The notes: generated from the letters alone by a model not told the origin. Numbered from the stretch's first letter, positions 8,959-20,442 are shown. The stretch is 23,927 nt of DNA from Tubulinosema ratisbonensis (GCA_004000155.1 RCSS01000234.1:1-23927); one strand, 5' to 3'. A program made the numbers and translations.

Positions 8959-9759
8959 ATGACGAAAAAAAATAATACTACAAACCCATTTTCAGAAGAT
9001 AAAAAGATAGATTTTAAAAAGGCTCTTTCTCATATCTTTTCTATTTATTTCATTATTGATGTAAATTTGATATTCATAATTTTGGTATATATGTTTTCTA
9101 AACTAACATATTTTGTAAGTTTTAATTATTCATTACTATTTTTCTTGATCATACTTTTAATTTTTACCTACAAAAACTTTGATTCTAACAAAAAAATTTG
9201 TGATATTCCACGAATATTTCTTTCCGTGTTTTCAATTACAACAAACCTTTTGACAAAATTTATTTTGACAATCTTTTTTTTATTAGGATTGTATAATTGT
9301 ATAAACTCACTAACATGTATATTAATTGAAAATAATAATCCTCTACTTCTTATTCAAGCTACAGCTTCATTTCTTACTTTTACATTTCTTTTGTTTTATT
9401 GCTTATGTCAGCTTGGAAATCTAAGCAATTTCTTTAACAGTCTAAGCTATCGAAAAATGGTAAACACCATGAATATTGTTTTTTCGATGAATATTCTAAT
9501 GTTCTGTAATTTCTATGTCTATAAAAGTGGTAATCTTTCTTATTTGATATACTTTATAATTGTTGATATTTTCATTCCGATAATAGTTTTAAACCTTTTA
9601 TTAAAGTCTGAAGAATGGAGAAAATCTTTTTATACATTTTTTCTTGATAAAATTTTGCTTTGTATTGTTATTTTTAACCAGATGCATTTGGAGTGGGTAA
9701 TGAAAAAAAGTTTATACGGAGATTATTTTGGAATTTTTTTATTTAAAAATGAATTTTAA
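8959..9759 (+). CDS. Family M multi-pass membrane protein, copy 4
   Basis: This 266-aa member of the family is of unknown role. It has a basic N-terminus (MTKKNN) and then hydrophobic segments at about 26-44, 55-71, 86-122 (likely two passes), 128-151, 170-187 and 192-215, with a last one at 231-240. The family marks are YMFSKLTYFVSF (44-55), LLGLYNCI (108-115), IVIFNQMHLEW (236-246), and GIFLF (258-262) just before the stop. In the N-terminal membrane segment and in the tail after the HLE motif it resembles copy 1 more than copies 2 and 3. It lies 3.7 kb from the others and is the last M copy before the S array. Start fixed by CCCCC four bases upstream. Confidence 0.75.
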   Translation: MTKKNNTTNPFSEDKKIDFKKALSHIFSIYFIIDVNLIFIILVYMFSKLTYFVSFNYSLLFFLIILLIFTYKNFDSNKKICDIPRIFLSVFSITTNLLTKFILTIFFLLGLYNCINSLTCILIENNNPLLLIQATASFLTFTFLLFYCLCQLGNLSNFFNSLSYRKMVNTMNIVFSMNILMFCNFYVYKSGNLSYLIYFIIVDIFIPIIVLNLLLKSEEWRKSFYTFFLDKILLCIVIFNQMHLEWVMKKSLYGDYFGIFLFKNEF

Positions 9760-12086
9760 ATAAATTTAATAATTATGTGCTGTGTTGAGGGGTTTAATCA
9801 TTTTTTTTATTTATAAAAGTCGGATAATTCACGAGCTAATTTATTTGCAACTGTTTCTTATTTAGTATTCAATTAAATTGGTTTAAAAATTCTATTTGCA
9901 TGAAAGGTATAATCTATGACAAGAGACAAAGTTTTCTTTTATTATCATTTTCTGATTTGTTTAAAATCTTAAAAAAATTAGAATTTTTTTAATTTTAAAT
10001 ATTTTTAGTATTAAAAAAACATTTAAATATTATATGCCTATCTAAACTATGAAATTAAAATTAAAGTATAAATGTAGAGTATTTAAAAAATCTTTTATTA
10101 AATATCTATAAACATATTTTTTACATTATCATTTATTTTTTCTTTTTTTAATTTTTATTTGTCAAAGTAAAATATTTTAAAACTTATTTTACACGCTATT
10201 GCTTTGTTTTACAGTGGTTTTTTAATTTTTACTATCAAATTTACAAAAAAAAATATTAAATCGAATTCTAAAATTATTACCCAACGTTTATCAGAATAAA
10301 TTTTTGCAATTATGTAATAATTTTATTTTTTTTAAATATTTACAATCGTCAACTATAACTTAATAATGTAACTAGAAAATTTTTTGTTTATAAATTTTAT
10401 TAAAATGTTAATTTCAATTTTAGTATGATTTTTTATTATGAATCATACGTGTTATTTTAAGTTTAGTAGCTGTATAATTTAAGAAATTAACAAATACAAG
10501 CTATTTTTGTTTTCTGCAAATGATTTAATGTTTTATGATTGATTTTTAAGACAAATAAATGATTTACAGAGATAATTGGTTTACTTTTAGTGAATACCAC
10601 AGACATTTTGTTAACAAATTTCTTTATAAAAATAAGAAAAAAATAATGATTGGAATAAACGTCTCTTTTTCTTCAATTTTTTAAGATTCTAGTTTGTGCT
10701 TTAGTTTTTAATTAGGAATTTATGAGTATATAATAAGAAAAAGTAAATTTTCTAAAGATATAGTTATATAATCTTTCATTGATATTTTTGGTTTAGCATT
10801 TTTTCGAGGGTTAAATTGTAGTTTACATATTTAAATAAATAAAATTTTGTTTCATTATCATTTCACATAATTTCAAGGCAATTCACCTTTAAGGTTTATA
10901 GTTTCTCTTTTTTACAATTAAAAATATTTATTTTTTAACTTGCCCAAATTATTATTTTGAATATCGCAAAAACAAGAAATTTCCTAATTAGATTCGAAAA
11001 TATTTAATTTTACAAACGAAACATATTTTATTAAATATAATCATTGCTTTTCATTAATTAAATCACTAATGTTTTAAAATCAATAATTCTCTTTTTACAA
11101 TTACGTTTAATAATTAAAAAAGTTTTCAAATTATTGTTTTTAAGTATTTCATTATAATTAATAATCTCTTTATCAAATATCTCTTTTATGTTTATACATG
11201 ATTAAAATTTTCAGTAAGAACACTTAATATTTTCAGTAGTATTCTATGTAAAAGATCTGGGTTTTTTATTTTTAAAAAAATTCTTGAGTACAATATAATA
11301 GGTGCTTTTTATTTAATTTTCAAATACATGCATAAATAACCTATTGTTGCATAACATACTCTATTTGTGTTATATTTAAAATATTCGTAGTTCAAATTCA
11401 ACAAACTTTTTTTTTTATTAATTACCACAAAATACACATATTGAATCAATTAAATCTTGAAAAATCGACCGCAAAAACACACTTTAAATGATGTAAAATC
11501 CGTGTGGGTTATTGAATATTAATGTTGTTAAAGCCATACTACTATTTTTTTTTTATTTTCGTAAAATACTTCATCATTATTATATTATAAAATTTAATAA
11601 ACCCATTAACAAAACATGAATTACTGTGATTTTTTTTAAAAAACAGACCATGCTATAGCTTATTTTTGAATAATAATACATATCATCTTAATTTTTTTTA
11701 TTTGCCAATGCTAATAAATTGTTACTAAATGTTTTGAATCCGAAATTAAAAATTTATAATTTATAATAATATAAATTCCAAGTTTGCCATTTTTCTAATT
11801 GTAACTTAAATATAAAAAATATTTTTGTAGTACCATAAAATATAAACAAAAAGGTCGGCTTTTAAAATATTTGAAAACAATTATGGATTGAAATATCAAT
11901 TTTTTACTTTTTTAACTAGTGATAATTGTTAAAATAAAAAGCTTTAATTTTAATAAATGAAAATATTGCGATTTTTAAAACATTATAAATTTCAGCAATT
12001 AAGTATAATAAATCTTAAAACGAAAATTAATTGAAACTTAAATAAGAAAAAACAATGATAAATTTTAATGGAATCTAAGAACAAAG
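9760..12086. other. 2.3-kb gap between the M and S arrays
   Basis: The gap is AT-rich throughout. The only stretch that reads at all like protein is a 41-codon ATG ORF at 10559-10684, whose frame continues with few stops to about 10830. It has no CCC signal and no match to either family. I see no tRNA or rRNA. It also marks the switch from family M to family S. Confidence 0.45.
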
Positions 12087-12162
12087 TATCGATAATAAAA
12101 TTTGTTCGCTTGATAGAAAGAAAGACAAAATAAAGATAATAAACAAAATATTTACCCTTTTA
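12087..12162 (+). promoter_or_regulatory. Upstream elements and CCC signal of S copy 1
   Basis: TATCGATAATAAAA (12087-12100) is shared exactly with S copy 2. A second GATAA lies at 12135-12139, 28 nt before the ATG. CCC at 12155-12157 has a 5-nt spacer. Confidence 0.45.
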
Positions 12163-13539
12163 ATGATAAATCTATTTACCTTGATTTGTATGGTAATATT
12201 TTTAAACCCCGTAGTAAATTCACCCTCGCAGCAAATAGATTTTAATTCAAAATTTGCACCAATTTACCAAATATCGAAATTTAAATCTAGAGTTAAATCA
12301 GAGTTAACTTTTCCTGAGTATTCTAATCGATCAAACACTTCATTATTATGGGAAAATAGCAAATTAATTGAAGTTTACAATAAAATCCAAACTAATTTAA
12401 AAACCAAAAATAGATATACTAATTTCGAGCATATTAACGTCAAAAACAACATAATAAATCCTGGAATTGCGTGGGAATCATTGTTCAAAGATTACCTCTT
12501 TGATGTAAAAGGAGTTTTTGATTCGATTGATATTAAAAATATTTTTTTAAACAAATTTTTTCTAGTAAGGGAACCTGACGATATTCTTTCAAATTACATA
12601 GCAGAATATTTTTTCGATTTTATAACATACGAAAATTCAAAAAATGAAAATAACTTGTTTCTTGGCAAGAATTCGGAAGAATCTTTAGAATTGTGCATTA
12701 GAAATTTTAAACACGAATATAATCGTCATTTAATTAATGGAAAGAAATTATATGATGGTCAATGTTATTGTTACTTAAGAGTTATTTTTGAAAATATAGA
12801 AAATTTTAATCGAAATTATTTCTTACCAATTTTAAAATACCAACTTGAAAGGCTATTAACAGACGAAGGATATAAAATAATATTTATTCTCTTTCCTGAG
12901 TTGTTATTTTTGATCAATTATTCTTTAGATATAGATTTTATAATATTTATAAAAAAAATACATATATTGATAGGATTTATTGCTATAAGGGTACAAAGCA
13001 ATTTGCAAAAAATCAAATCTGAAATTTCAATCTTAAAAACATCAAAAACGTATCTTTTACACCACTCTGATTTTTTGAATAATTTCATTTATAAAACAAG
13101 ATTGTATACTTCGCTAATGATTTATACACCAAAATTATCGGCTTATCTTCATAGTTATTTTATATTTCTAGCATTTTTATCTTATTTACGAATTCATTTT
13201 CCGAATTTTTTTACATTATTATCCTTTGATGATTATTTTTGTTCTAATATCTCTACTCTTAGAACAATTTTATTTTATAGTTCAGAATTTTTCCAAATTA
13301 CATGTGTAAAAAATTACAATAAAAAAATATTAGAATTAACAGAATTTAAAATCAAAACAGAGTTTTTAGATGTTTACAAAGAAAACTTTAATTCTGGCAC
13401 ATTTAATATTTTGATTAATAATTTATTTGATTTTAACAATGAATCTTTATGTTTTGAAAATATTTATGAGTTTAGAAATTCATTAATTAAAGAAACGTTT
13501 CTCTCAGCCGTAGAATTCTTTGAAAATGAATTTGATTAA
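12163..13539 (+). CDS. Family S putative secreted protein, copy 1
   Basis: This 458-aa protein belongs to a family I do not recognise. Residues 1-20 form a typical signal peptide (hydrophobic core after MINL, cleavage likely near VNS at 18-20), so it should enter the secretory route. The N-terminal third is polar and variable. Conserved blocks shared with the other copies are AWExxFKDYLFDxK (103-116), a FFDF segment (150-153), GYKIIFILFPELL (236-248), KKIHILIGFIAIRVQSNL (264-281) leading into a KIKSEI helix, HSDFLNNFIYKTRLY (301-315), FLAFLSYLR (335-343), FDDYFCSNIS (355-364) and CFENIYEFR plus IKETF near the C-terminus. The pattern suggests an all-helical domain. The hydrophobic blocks could also be membrane-associated. 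No catalytic motif, retention signal or lectin repeat is visible. First gene of the S array. Confidence 0.75.
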   Translation: MINLFTLICMVIFLNPVVNSPSQQIDFNSKFAPIYQISKFKSRVKSELTFPEYSNRSNTSLLWENSKLIEVYNKIQTNLKTKNRYTNFEHINVKNNIINPGIAWESLFKDYLFDVKGVFDSIDIKNIFLNKFFLVREPDDILSNYIAEYFFDFITYENSKNENNLFLGKNSEESLELCIRNFKHEYNRHLINGKKLYDGQCYCYLRVIFENIENFNRNYFLPILKYQLERLLTDEGYKIIFILFPELLFLINYSLDIDFIIFIKKIHILIGFIAIRVQSNLQKIKSEISILKTSKTYLLHHSDFLNNFIYKTRLYTSLMIYTPKLSAYLHSYFIFLAFLSYLRIHFPNFFTLLSFDDYFCSNISTLRTILFYSSEFFQITCVKNYNKKILELTEFKIKTEFLDVYKENFNSGTFNILINNLFDFNNESLCFENIYEFRNSLIKETFLSAVEFFENEFD

Positions 13540-15026
13540 AAAAAGTAGCTTGTATTAAAAATGAAATATGATATTTAAACATTTTTATAAACTAATAAAA
13601 TAAACGTTCTTCTTATAAAAAGAGCATAGTGTTAATAAAGAAATTTATATATCAAATATAATACATTTAAATATTAAATATTGACTAATTCATAATTACT
13701 GTATTTTATTTACTTGAAAATTTTACACTTTTCATTAGTCTTTATTTTAATTCTATTTAAAAAATATTAAAAAGTCAAACAAAAAAATGTTTTTGCACTT
13801 TTCATTTTATTTTGTAATTATTGAAATGACTGTAAAAGGTTATTTAATTATTAAAATAGAATGTAATACGAAAATAAAATGATAAATTTTTATAATCAGC
13901 TAATATTGGTTAAATTTTAAAAATTGTTTAGATGAAACCCCCTTTTTATTGGTTTATAAATTTTTCTCTAATGAGTTATTATTTAATATATTTACTTTTA
14001 AATAGCAAAGTTTGGTTAATTATATTCTAAAAATAATTCTTCTAATATTTTATGTTTTGTTTTATGTGACTGATATTATTAATCAAGAAGAAAATTTCTT
14101 TTTCATGTTAAAAAAACTAAAAGTGCCATTTTTTAGCCACTTTTATTTTCCTTTTATATAATTTTTGAAATGGAACTATATATAAATTTTACAAAAAGCA
14201 ATAAATATTTTTTAGTCAACGAATCATAATGTTTTTATTTTTTTATATGCTTAATGAAAGCACAATCCTTTATTTTTTTTATACTTAATGTACATACAAT
14301 AAATTTATTTTTTTTACAAAATCAAATACACCTCTAAAATTCATATTATAAATATTTTATTAGTATTTCGTGTATCAAAATAAGAATTAAAATAAACTTA
14401 TCTTGATCAAGTTTATAATAATCTCTAAAAAGTAGAAAATATGATCTATTTCTTAAAATAAATGTAAAATTTTAGGTTTTTACTAATTTTTGTTTTTAAA
14501 TATTGGAAATTCATTTATAATTATTATATTTTATTGCGACAATCTAAATACAATAGATGATAATTTTCTTTCTAAAATAAATATCTTTAGTTTAATATAT
14601 GTCTAATAATTTTCTCATCCTTGAAAAAAGTTTTAAATAACATAAATTGATTATATCTATTTTTGCTATCATTAAAAATCAAGTAATATTTTTTTAGCTA
14701 TATGAAAAAACTTGGCTCGGATACAGTTATATATCTGAATATTCAAACTTTTTTATTTAATTAAAAAACCAATCTTGTTATCGTATTATCATTTAAAAAA
14801 ACTCTATATTTTTTTTATTCTCGAATTATTTTGGTTTTATTTTATATATATCTTGGCAAGAATAGGAAAAGTACGATTTTGATATTTGAAATCTAATTTA
14901 ATATGATAATTCCAGTGTTATTAGTTTATTAATATAAATGATGAAAGACAATATTGACTCCATAATAATCAAGTTACGTGAATAGGATTAGAAAATTCCA
15001 AAACGACAATTTTTTAAATATCCTCT
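13540..15026. other. Intergenic spacer in the S array
   Basis: This 1.5 kb is dominated by A/T runs. I find no open frame, RNA or clear repeat. Confidence 0.45.
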
Positions 15027-15071
15027 TATCGATAATAAAAAAACTGAAAATGAAAATTAAATCATCCCTAA
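15027..15071 (+). promoter_or_regulatory. Upstream element and CCC signal of S copy 2
   Basis: TATCGATAATAAAA at 15027-15040 has GATAA beginning 41 nt before the ATG, the same spacing as in the M family. CCC at 15066-15068 has a 3-nt spacer (TAA). Confidence 0.45.
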
Positions 15072-16442
15072 ATGTTTATTCTTAACTCCCTAAAATTTCT
15101 AAAAATATTTTTTAATTTGACCCAAAACTCTGAGTCGAATACAATTTTATATAATTTAGAAAATTATATTGAATATAAAATTGACAAACTTGAATCAATA
15201 ATAACAACGACTTCTGATGATATAGATTATCAAACTCAACAAAACAATGGTGATTCAGAAAATTTATCAAATTTGTTAATTAATTTGCAGGGTTGTATAG
15301 AATTACAAAAAAGATTCAGTTATTTAGATGCCATGTATATTTGTGGAACCAAAATTATAACAAGAGAAGCTTGGGAGTTTCCATTTAAACATTATTTATT
15401 TGATATGAAAAATCTTTTTGAATTACTAGATGTAAACTGTGAGTTTACAAACATTTTTTTTTCAATGAGATCTCCGCATGACAAATTTACACAAAGAATG
15501 GCTATATACTTCTTCGATTTTTTGATTTATGAGAAAGTTCAAGAAAATAATTATTTATTATATCAGAACAATATGAAAAATGCGCTGGAATTTTTTATAA
15601 CAGATTTTATTTTACAATTTAATAATCATATAATAAACGCAAAAAAACTACATAAAAGTGAGTTTCAAAATTTTTTATGTTTTTTAAATAATAGATTGGA
15701 TATACGTTTAAGAAGTGAACATCTCAAACAGCTCATAAAATTTTTATGGAAAAGATTAATAAATGATAGAGGATATAGAATTTTATTTATTTTATTTCCT
15801 GAATTGCTATATTTGATCCAAAGTTCTTTAGAAATCACATATATCACATACGTTAAAAAAATTCATCTATTAATAGGATTCATAGTCTTCAGAATTCAAG
15901 CAAATTTAAAAAAAATTAAATCGGAAATTCTAAATTTGAAAGCAGCAAATTTGTTTTCTATACATCATTCAGAATTTCTAAACTATTTTATTTATAAAAC
16001 TAGATTATATGCCTGTATAATGATTTATTTACCTAAAACCGAAAAAATGATAACTCATTATTTTGTTTTCTTGGCCTTTTTATCTTATTTAAGAGTATAC
16101 TGTGGTCAAATCTTTTTAGTATTTTTATATGATGATGATTTTTGTTCTAACATTAGTGTGAAAAAGGCCGTTGAATTTTACTATACTTACTTTTTTTTAG
16201 TAAATATAAAAATGTGTACAATAAGTAATAAATTAGAAATTACCAAATTTGAAATTAAAAAAAATTTTGTTGATTGTACAAAAGATGTTCATAAAATCAT
16301 ACCCTTTGATTTTACAATAAATGGTTTTTTTGTTGAAGAAACAGAAACTTTCTGTTTTGAAAATATATACCAATTTAAAGAATCTTTAGTGCGTGAAACT
16401 TTTATTGCAATGTTAGATTTTTTCGAAATTAATAAAGAATAA
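15072..16442 (+). CDS. Family S putative secreted protein, copy 2
   Basis: This 456-aa paralog of copy 1 is the more similar of the other two intact members. The first 16-19 residues (MFILNSLKFLKIFFNLTQN) form a short hydrophobic leader with two lysines, a weaker signal peptide than in the others, possibly a membrane anchor. The variable region contains an acidic, Thr/Gln-rich tract (45-66). Shared blocks are AWEFPFKHYLFDMK (100-113), FFDF (147-150), GYRILFILFPELL (234-246), KKIHLLIGFIVFRIQANL (262-279), HSEFLNYFIYKTRLY (299-313), FLAFLSYLR (333-341), YDDDFCSNIS (353-362), and CFENIYQF (428-435) with RETF (441-444). No known domain is recognised. The decayed copy at 22.7-23.8 kb matches this one best in the FDF and RETF regions. 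CCC lies 3 nt before the start. Confidence 0.75.
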   Translation: MFILNSLKFLKIFFNLTQNSESNTILYNLENYIEYKIDKLESIITTTSDDIDYQTQQNNGDSENLSNLLINLQGCIELQKRFSYLDAMYICGTKIITREAWEFPFKHYLFDMKNLFELLDVNCEFTNIFFSMRSPHDKFTQRMAIYFFDFLIYEKVQENNYLLYQNNMKNALEFFITDFILQFNNHIINAKKLHKSEFQNFLCFLNNRLDIRLRSEHLKQLIKFLWKRLINDRGYRILFILFPELLYLIQSSLEITYITYVKKIHLLIGFIVFRIQANLKKIKSEILNLKAANLFSIHHSEFLNYFIYKTRLYACIMIYLPKTEKMITHYFVFLAFLSYLRVYCGQIFLVFLYDDDFCSNISVKKAVEFYYTYFFLVNIKMCTISNKLEITKFEIKKNFVDCTKDVHKIIPFDFTINGFFVEETETFCFENIYQFKESLVRETFIAMLDFFEINKE

Positions 16443-17886
16443 TTTTTAACATTTATTTAATCTGATGTTTTTTTAATTAAAATTTATTGCTAGTCTAAAT
16501 AATTTATAAGATATTTGAGTATTTATTTCATTTTAATAAGCATTTAAAAAACAGCAAACTTTTTTATGTTTAAAAATAAATGTATCGTAAAAACAATGTA
16601 ATGCTGGATTTAACAACATATATTTTAATTCAATATTATAAAAATTATTTTGAAAATATTTCTGCAATATTTTAAATGGAATCAAAGTTTTCCTTTTTAT
16701 ATTTTTTTCTAAGACAACAAAATAATTTATACAAAAATAATGATTTAACAAAAAAGACGCAATTTAAGCACAGTTAAAAATGATTTCATGCTCTATGTTT
16801 TATTTGATAATATAATTATGAACCCCCATTGATAATTATGTGTATAAAGTGGAGATAGGATTGTTAGTTTGAGCTATAACCATATTGAAATTTTGGTTAC
16901 TTAGGAGAAACTTTCTAATTAAACTCTAATTCAAATTAAAAACGTTATGTAAAAAATTAAAACCATTCTAGAATACAGCGGAAAAGATCAAATTTTATGT
17001 GCAAAAAATCTTAGATGATTAATTAAAATATACTTTTGAAATATTACATGATTAATGATATAATAAAAATGGTTCGCTCAACCTTAAAAACGCCCGTAAT
17101 TGATAATTTGTTAATTATTAAGTGTATAAATTAATAATTTTATAACCTTTCTATAAATTTTAGATGGCCTTGTAATCTAAGATAAAATAAAAGTATTTTC
17201 TTTCAAATAATAAGAGTAAATTGCGTATGAAAAATCATAGAAAATAAATATTAAAATGGCTTAATCATTGAAATATATCTATTTAAATTAGATTTTAAAT
17301 GTCTGTGTTTATTTATAACTTATAAAAACTGAAAATATATTATTCAATTAAGATAAAATATTACATATTTTACAATGAACTTATTTAGATCTAATTATAA
17401 ATTTGATGTGCCAAATATTTATTTTATAAATAAAAATTGTGTTTTGTAAACAAACAAAAGAATATATATTAATTAATACGAACAAATGACTTTTTCTACA
17501 GGGCTTTGTTTTATTAATTCCGTTGGATATATAAACCATCTTTTTCTAATAAATGATTATATAATTGGAGAAAAAATTATCATATTAAAGGAGATATATA
17601 TTAATTGGTTTTGTTTTAAAAAATAAAAATTTATAAATCTAAAATTATGTATATTATGCCTTTTTTAAATGAAAGTTATAAAAAAACGCCTTAATAGAAC
17701 TATGTCCAACCCATGCAAAATAATTCTGTTATTTTAATAGTTATGTATAAAATTTTAATAAAAAAATAATATCCCGTTGATTTAAATAACTTCCAATTTT
17801 GAAAATACAAAAGTTTATATTTTTATATCATAATTTGTAATAAAAATTGTATAATCAAATTCTTATCATTCCTTTATAAACAAGCA
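16443..17886. other. Intergenic spacer in the S array
   Basis: This 1.4 kb holds no supported gene. A minus-strand 72-codon stretch (16533-16751) has no start signal or recognisable content. Two loosely similar patches (about 16815-16850 and 17085-17130, both with TTGATAATT then GTGTATAAA) may be a small old duplication. Confidence 0.4.
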
Positions 17887-17912
17887 GATAAATTATAAAA
17901 AATATTTAACCC
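17887..17912 (+). promoter_or_regulatory. Upstream element and CCC signal of S copy 3
   Basis: GATAA at 17887-17891 begins 26 nt before the ATG. CCC at 17910-17912 directly abuts the ATG, as at the proteasome gene. Confidence 0.4.
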
Positions 17913-19295
17913 ATGGATTTTATTTATTATATAATACAGATATTTGCAGTTATAAATCTAGGATTTTCTGCGATAGAAACAAATAATAGTTCTGATTCAA
18001 ATAAGAATATGATATATACTATTCAAGCATTTAAAACTTGCGAAAGGACAATCGAATCATTCAGAAATTTTATAAACATTTTTTATCCAGTTTTGTGTAT
18101 GACAGATAAAGAAATTCAAAAAAAATTTCAAATGTTACAGAATTTTCTGGAAAGTACAAGCCGCTTAACATTTGGTTATCCACTTAAATATGGATACATT
18201 GAAATTCATGTAAAAGAAGCATTTAATACAACACTCAAAGATTATTTATTTGATATAAAAGAAATATTTGCATATTTCGATGCAAAAAGTAAGTTTAAGG
18301 GGTATAAATGGAACACATTTGTTCCTGAAGATAAACCACTACCATTGATATTCGAAACATTCTTTGACTTTCTTTGGAATAAAAATAAAATAGATGTTAT
18401 ATTATTTATGGATGATTTGGATTTAGATTTAAAAATACAAGTTTTAGCAAAAAATTTTCAGAATATAATTTCAAATGAAAAATTAAACTCAAAAAAATTC
18501 ATAGAATGCAGATCATTAACTTTTTTAAGTTTTATTTATAATTACGAGTATTTGAATTTAAGTCTAGATCAACTTTATATAATTTTAAGATATCATTGGT
18601 ATTTATTGTTAAGTGATCCTGGGTATGAAATTGTTAAAATATTATTTCCAGAAATAATCTGTTTGATAAAACAAGCTATCACAATAGAAAAAGAGCATTC
18701 TACTAAAAAAATCCACTTTATTTTAGGATTAATAACATTAAGAGTTCAAAGCAATTTACATGCAATCAAAAGAGAAATACATGATATGCATATTTCTAAC
18801 ATTTTTTCTATTACACAATCAAAATTTCTTAATAATTTTATATTTAAAACTAGACTCTACGTTACTATTATGATTCTATCAACTGTCTTCAACAACTTAT
18901 TCAAAAAATATTACGTTTTTTTAACATTTTTGTCTTACATCAGGTTGTCTTGTCCCAGTATATTTGAAAGTTTACCTTATGATGAAATAATTTGTGCAAA
19001 TGTTTCACTAGAAGAATCTATAAAAATATACAATTTATTATTTTTTGAGATTGAGTTATACAAAAATAGTGAAAGTGTGAATTTTTCCAAATTAGTGTTG
19101 AAACCAGATTTTTTTGACCAATTACGAGAAAATAATAATCCAATAATTTTATTTTTCGGAAGAAATAATATTTTTTGTGATGAAGAAATTAAATTTGTTT
19201 TTAGAAATATAAGAGAATTTAGAGATATGTTATGTGAAAGTACGTTTAATGCACTTCTGAGTTTTTTTGCGAACCAAAATACAGAAATGTTCTAA
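17913..19295 (+). CDS. Family S putative secreted protein, copy 3
   Basis: This 460-aa protein is the most diverged intact member. A clear signal peptide spans about 1-20, with likely cleavage after GFSA (17-20). A cysteine-containing N-terminal region (Cys43, Cys62) follows and is unlike the other copies. The shared framework is AFNTTLKDYLFDIK (103-116, with Phe where the others have Trp), FFDF (150-153), GYEIVKILFPEII (237-249), KKIHFILGLITLRVQSNL (265-282), SKFLNNFIFKTRLY (303-316), FLTFLSYIR (336-344), YDEIICANVS (356-365) and FRNIREFR (430-437). Keeping these blocks while surface regions change fits a fast-evolving secreted family with a constrained helical core. Function unknown. An alternative is a lumenal or membrane-associated protein of the parasite itself. 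Confidence 0.75.
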   Translation: MDFIYYIIQIFAVINLGFSAIETNNSSDSNKNMIYTIQAFKTCERTIESFRNFINIFYPVLCMTDKEIQKKFQMLQNFLESTSRLTFGYPLKYGYIEIHVKEAFNTTLKDYLFDIKEIFAYFDAKSKFKGYKWNTFVPEDKPLPLIFETFFDFLWNKNKIDVILFMDDLDLDLKIQVLAKNFQNIISNEKLNSKKFIECRSLTFLSFIYNYEYLNLSLDQLYIILRYHWYLLLSDPGYEIVKILFPEIICLIKQAITIEKEHSTKKIHFILGLITLRVQSNLHAIKREIHDMHISNIFSITQSKFLNNFIFKTRLYVTIMILSTVFNNLFKKYYVFLTFLSYIRLSCPSIFESLPYDEIICANVSLEESIKIYNLLFFEIELYKNSESVNFSKLVLKPDFFDQLRENNNPIILFFGRNNIFCDEEIKFVFRNIREFRDMLCESTFNALLSFFANQNTEMF

Positions 19296-20442
19296 GATAC
19301 TATTTTATAGAAGTCATTTTATTCAACATTTTTTTTATATTTCAATATTTTATACATGAAGTTTATATACGCGCCATTTTGATTTTATTTGTAAAACTTA
19401 TATAAAACCATAAAGATTAATTTAACAAATGTTGAAAAAATAATTCTAATTTTATATTTTACTAATCATTATTAATCAATTGTACTTATTCGTCTATAAG
19501 CCATACTTATAAAACTCAAGTATATTTTAGACAGACCAAGATTTCTAAAGAAAAACATTTATAATAGATTTCTTTGTATTTCGAAAAATAAGATTTTTTA
19601 TCAGTAATTGCATAATAATTCTAAAAAATTAACAAAATATTGTAATTAAGTGAACAATATTAAAGAAAATGATAATTTTTTCTGTCTATATTTTAATTAA
19701 AAAAATTATCCTTTAATATATACTTGGACACAAAGCGTAAGAAATCAAAAAATTCTTAAATCACACTTTTAAATAAAATTAAAAATCAATTAAAACATAT
19801 TTAGAATTTCACTTTTATAAAAAATACTAAATATTAAAAAATTTAGATTTAAAGTTTAAACTTTTTAAGAATTTATTCAAACATTTTTTTTGCTTAATTC
19901 AAAAAATAATATTCTTAAAAATTTTTCTTTTACATTAAATGTTTTGTTTTTTAATTATTTTATCCTAAATCAACGTAATACGTAAATTTACAGATTTTTT
20001 GAAAAAATTTGAAATCACATAGAATAAAATAACTACAATATTTAGAATTATTTAAAAACAAACAATGGAATGTCTAAATTTTATTAAAATTTAAAAATCT
20101 TTCTAAAGGGGGTTGATTTCTAAATTATAATAAAAATCTTATTTTTATTTATAAAAATGATCTTAATGTGCCAAAAAATTTAAAATATTTATTGTATTTA
20201 TGTGTATTTAAAATTATATTCAATTTACATATTGAATTTATATAAATATGAAAATGTTTGTAAAAGAATTTTACAAATATATAATTTTTGCATATTTAAA
20301 TTTTTTAAATATAATGCCTGCTACAAAAATATAATATTCATTATATATTGTTTTAATAAAACAAATAATAAACTATAGATTTGAAAATAATCTTTGTTTA
20401 ATATCATTTAAATCTTAAGAAAATTTCACAAAAAGATTTCAA
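19296..20442. other. Intergenic region after S copy 3
   Basis: It is AT-rich and without long open frames. I see no gene, RNA or clear repeat. Confidence 0.45.

Noticed and set aside
10559..10830. 41-codon ATG ORF with a sparsely stopped continuation in the 2.3-kb gap
   Set aside because: It reads somewhat like protein at first, but there is no family match, no start signal, and stop density returns to background.
15665..15847. Minus-strand 60-codon open frame
   Set aside because: It is antisense to the conserved core of S copy 2; a shadow.
16533..16751. Minus-strand 72-codon open frame in an intergenic spacer
   Set aside because: It has no CCC signal, no recognisable motif and AT-driven residue content; the length is possible by chance.
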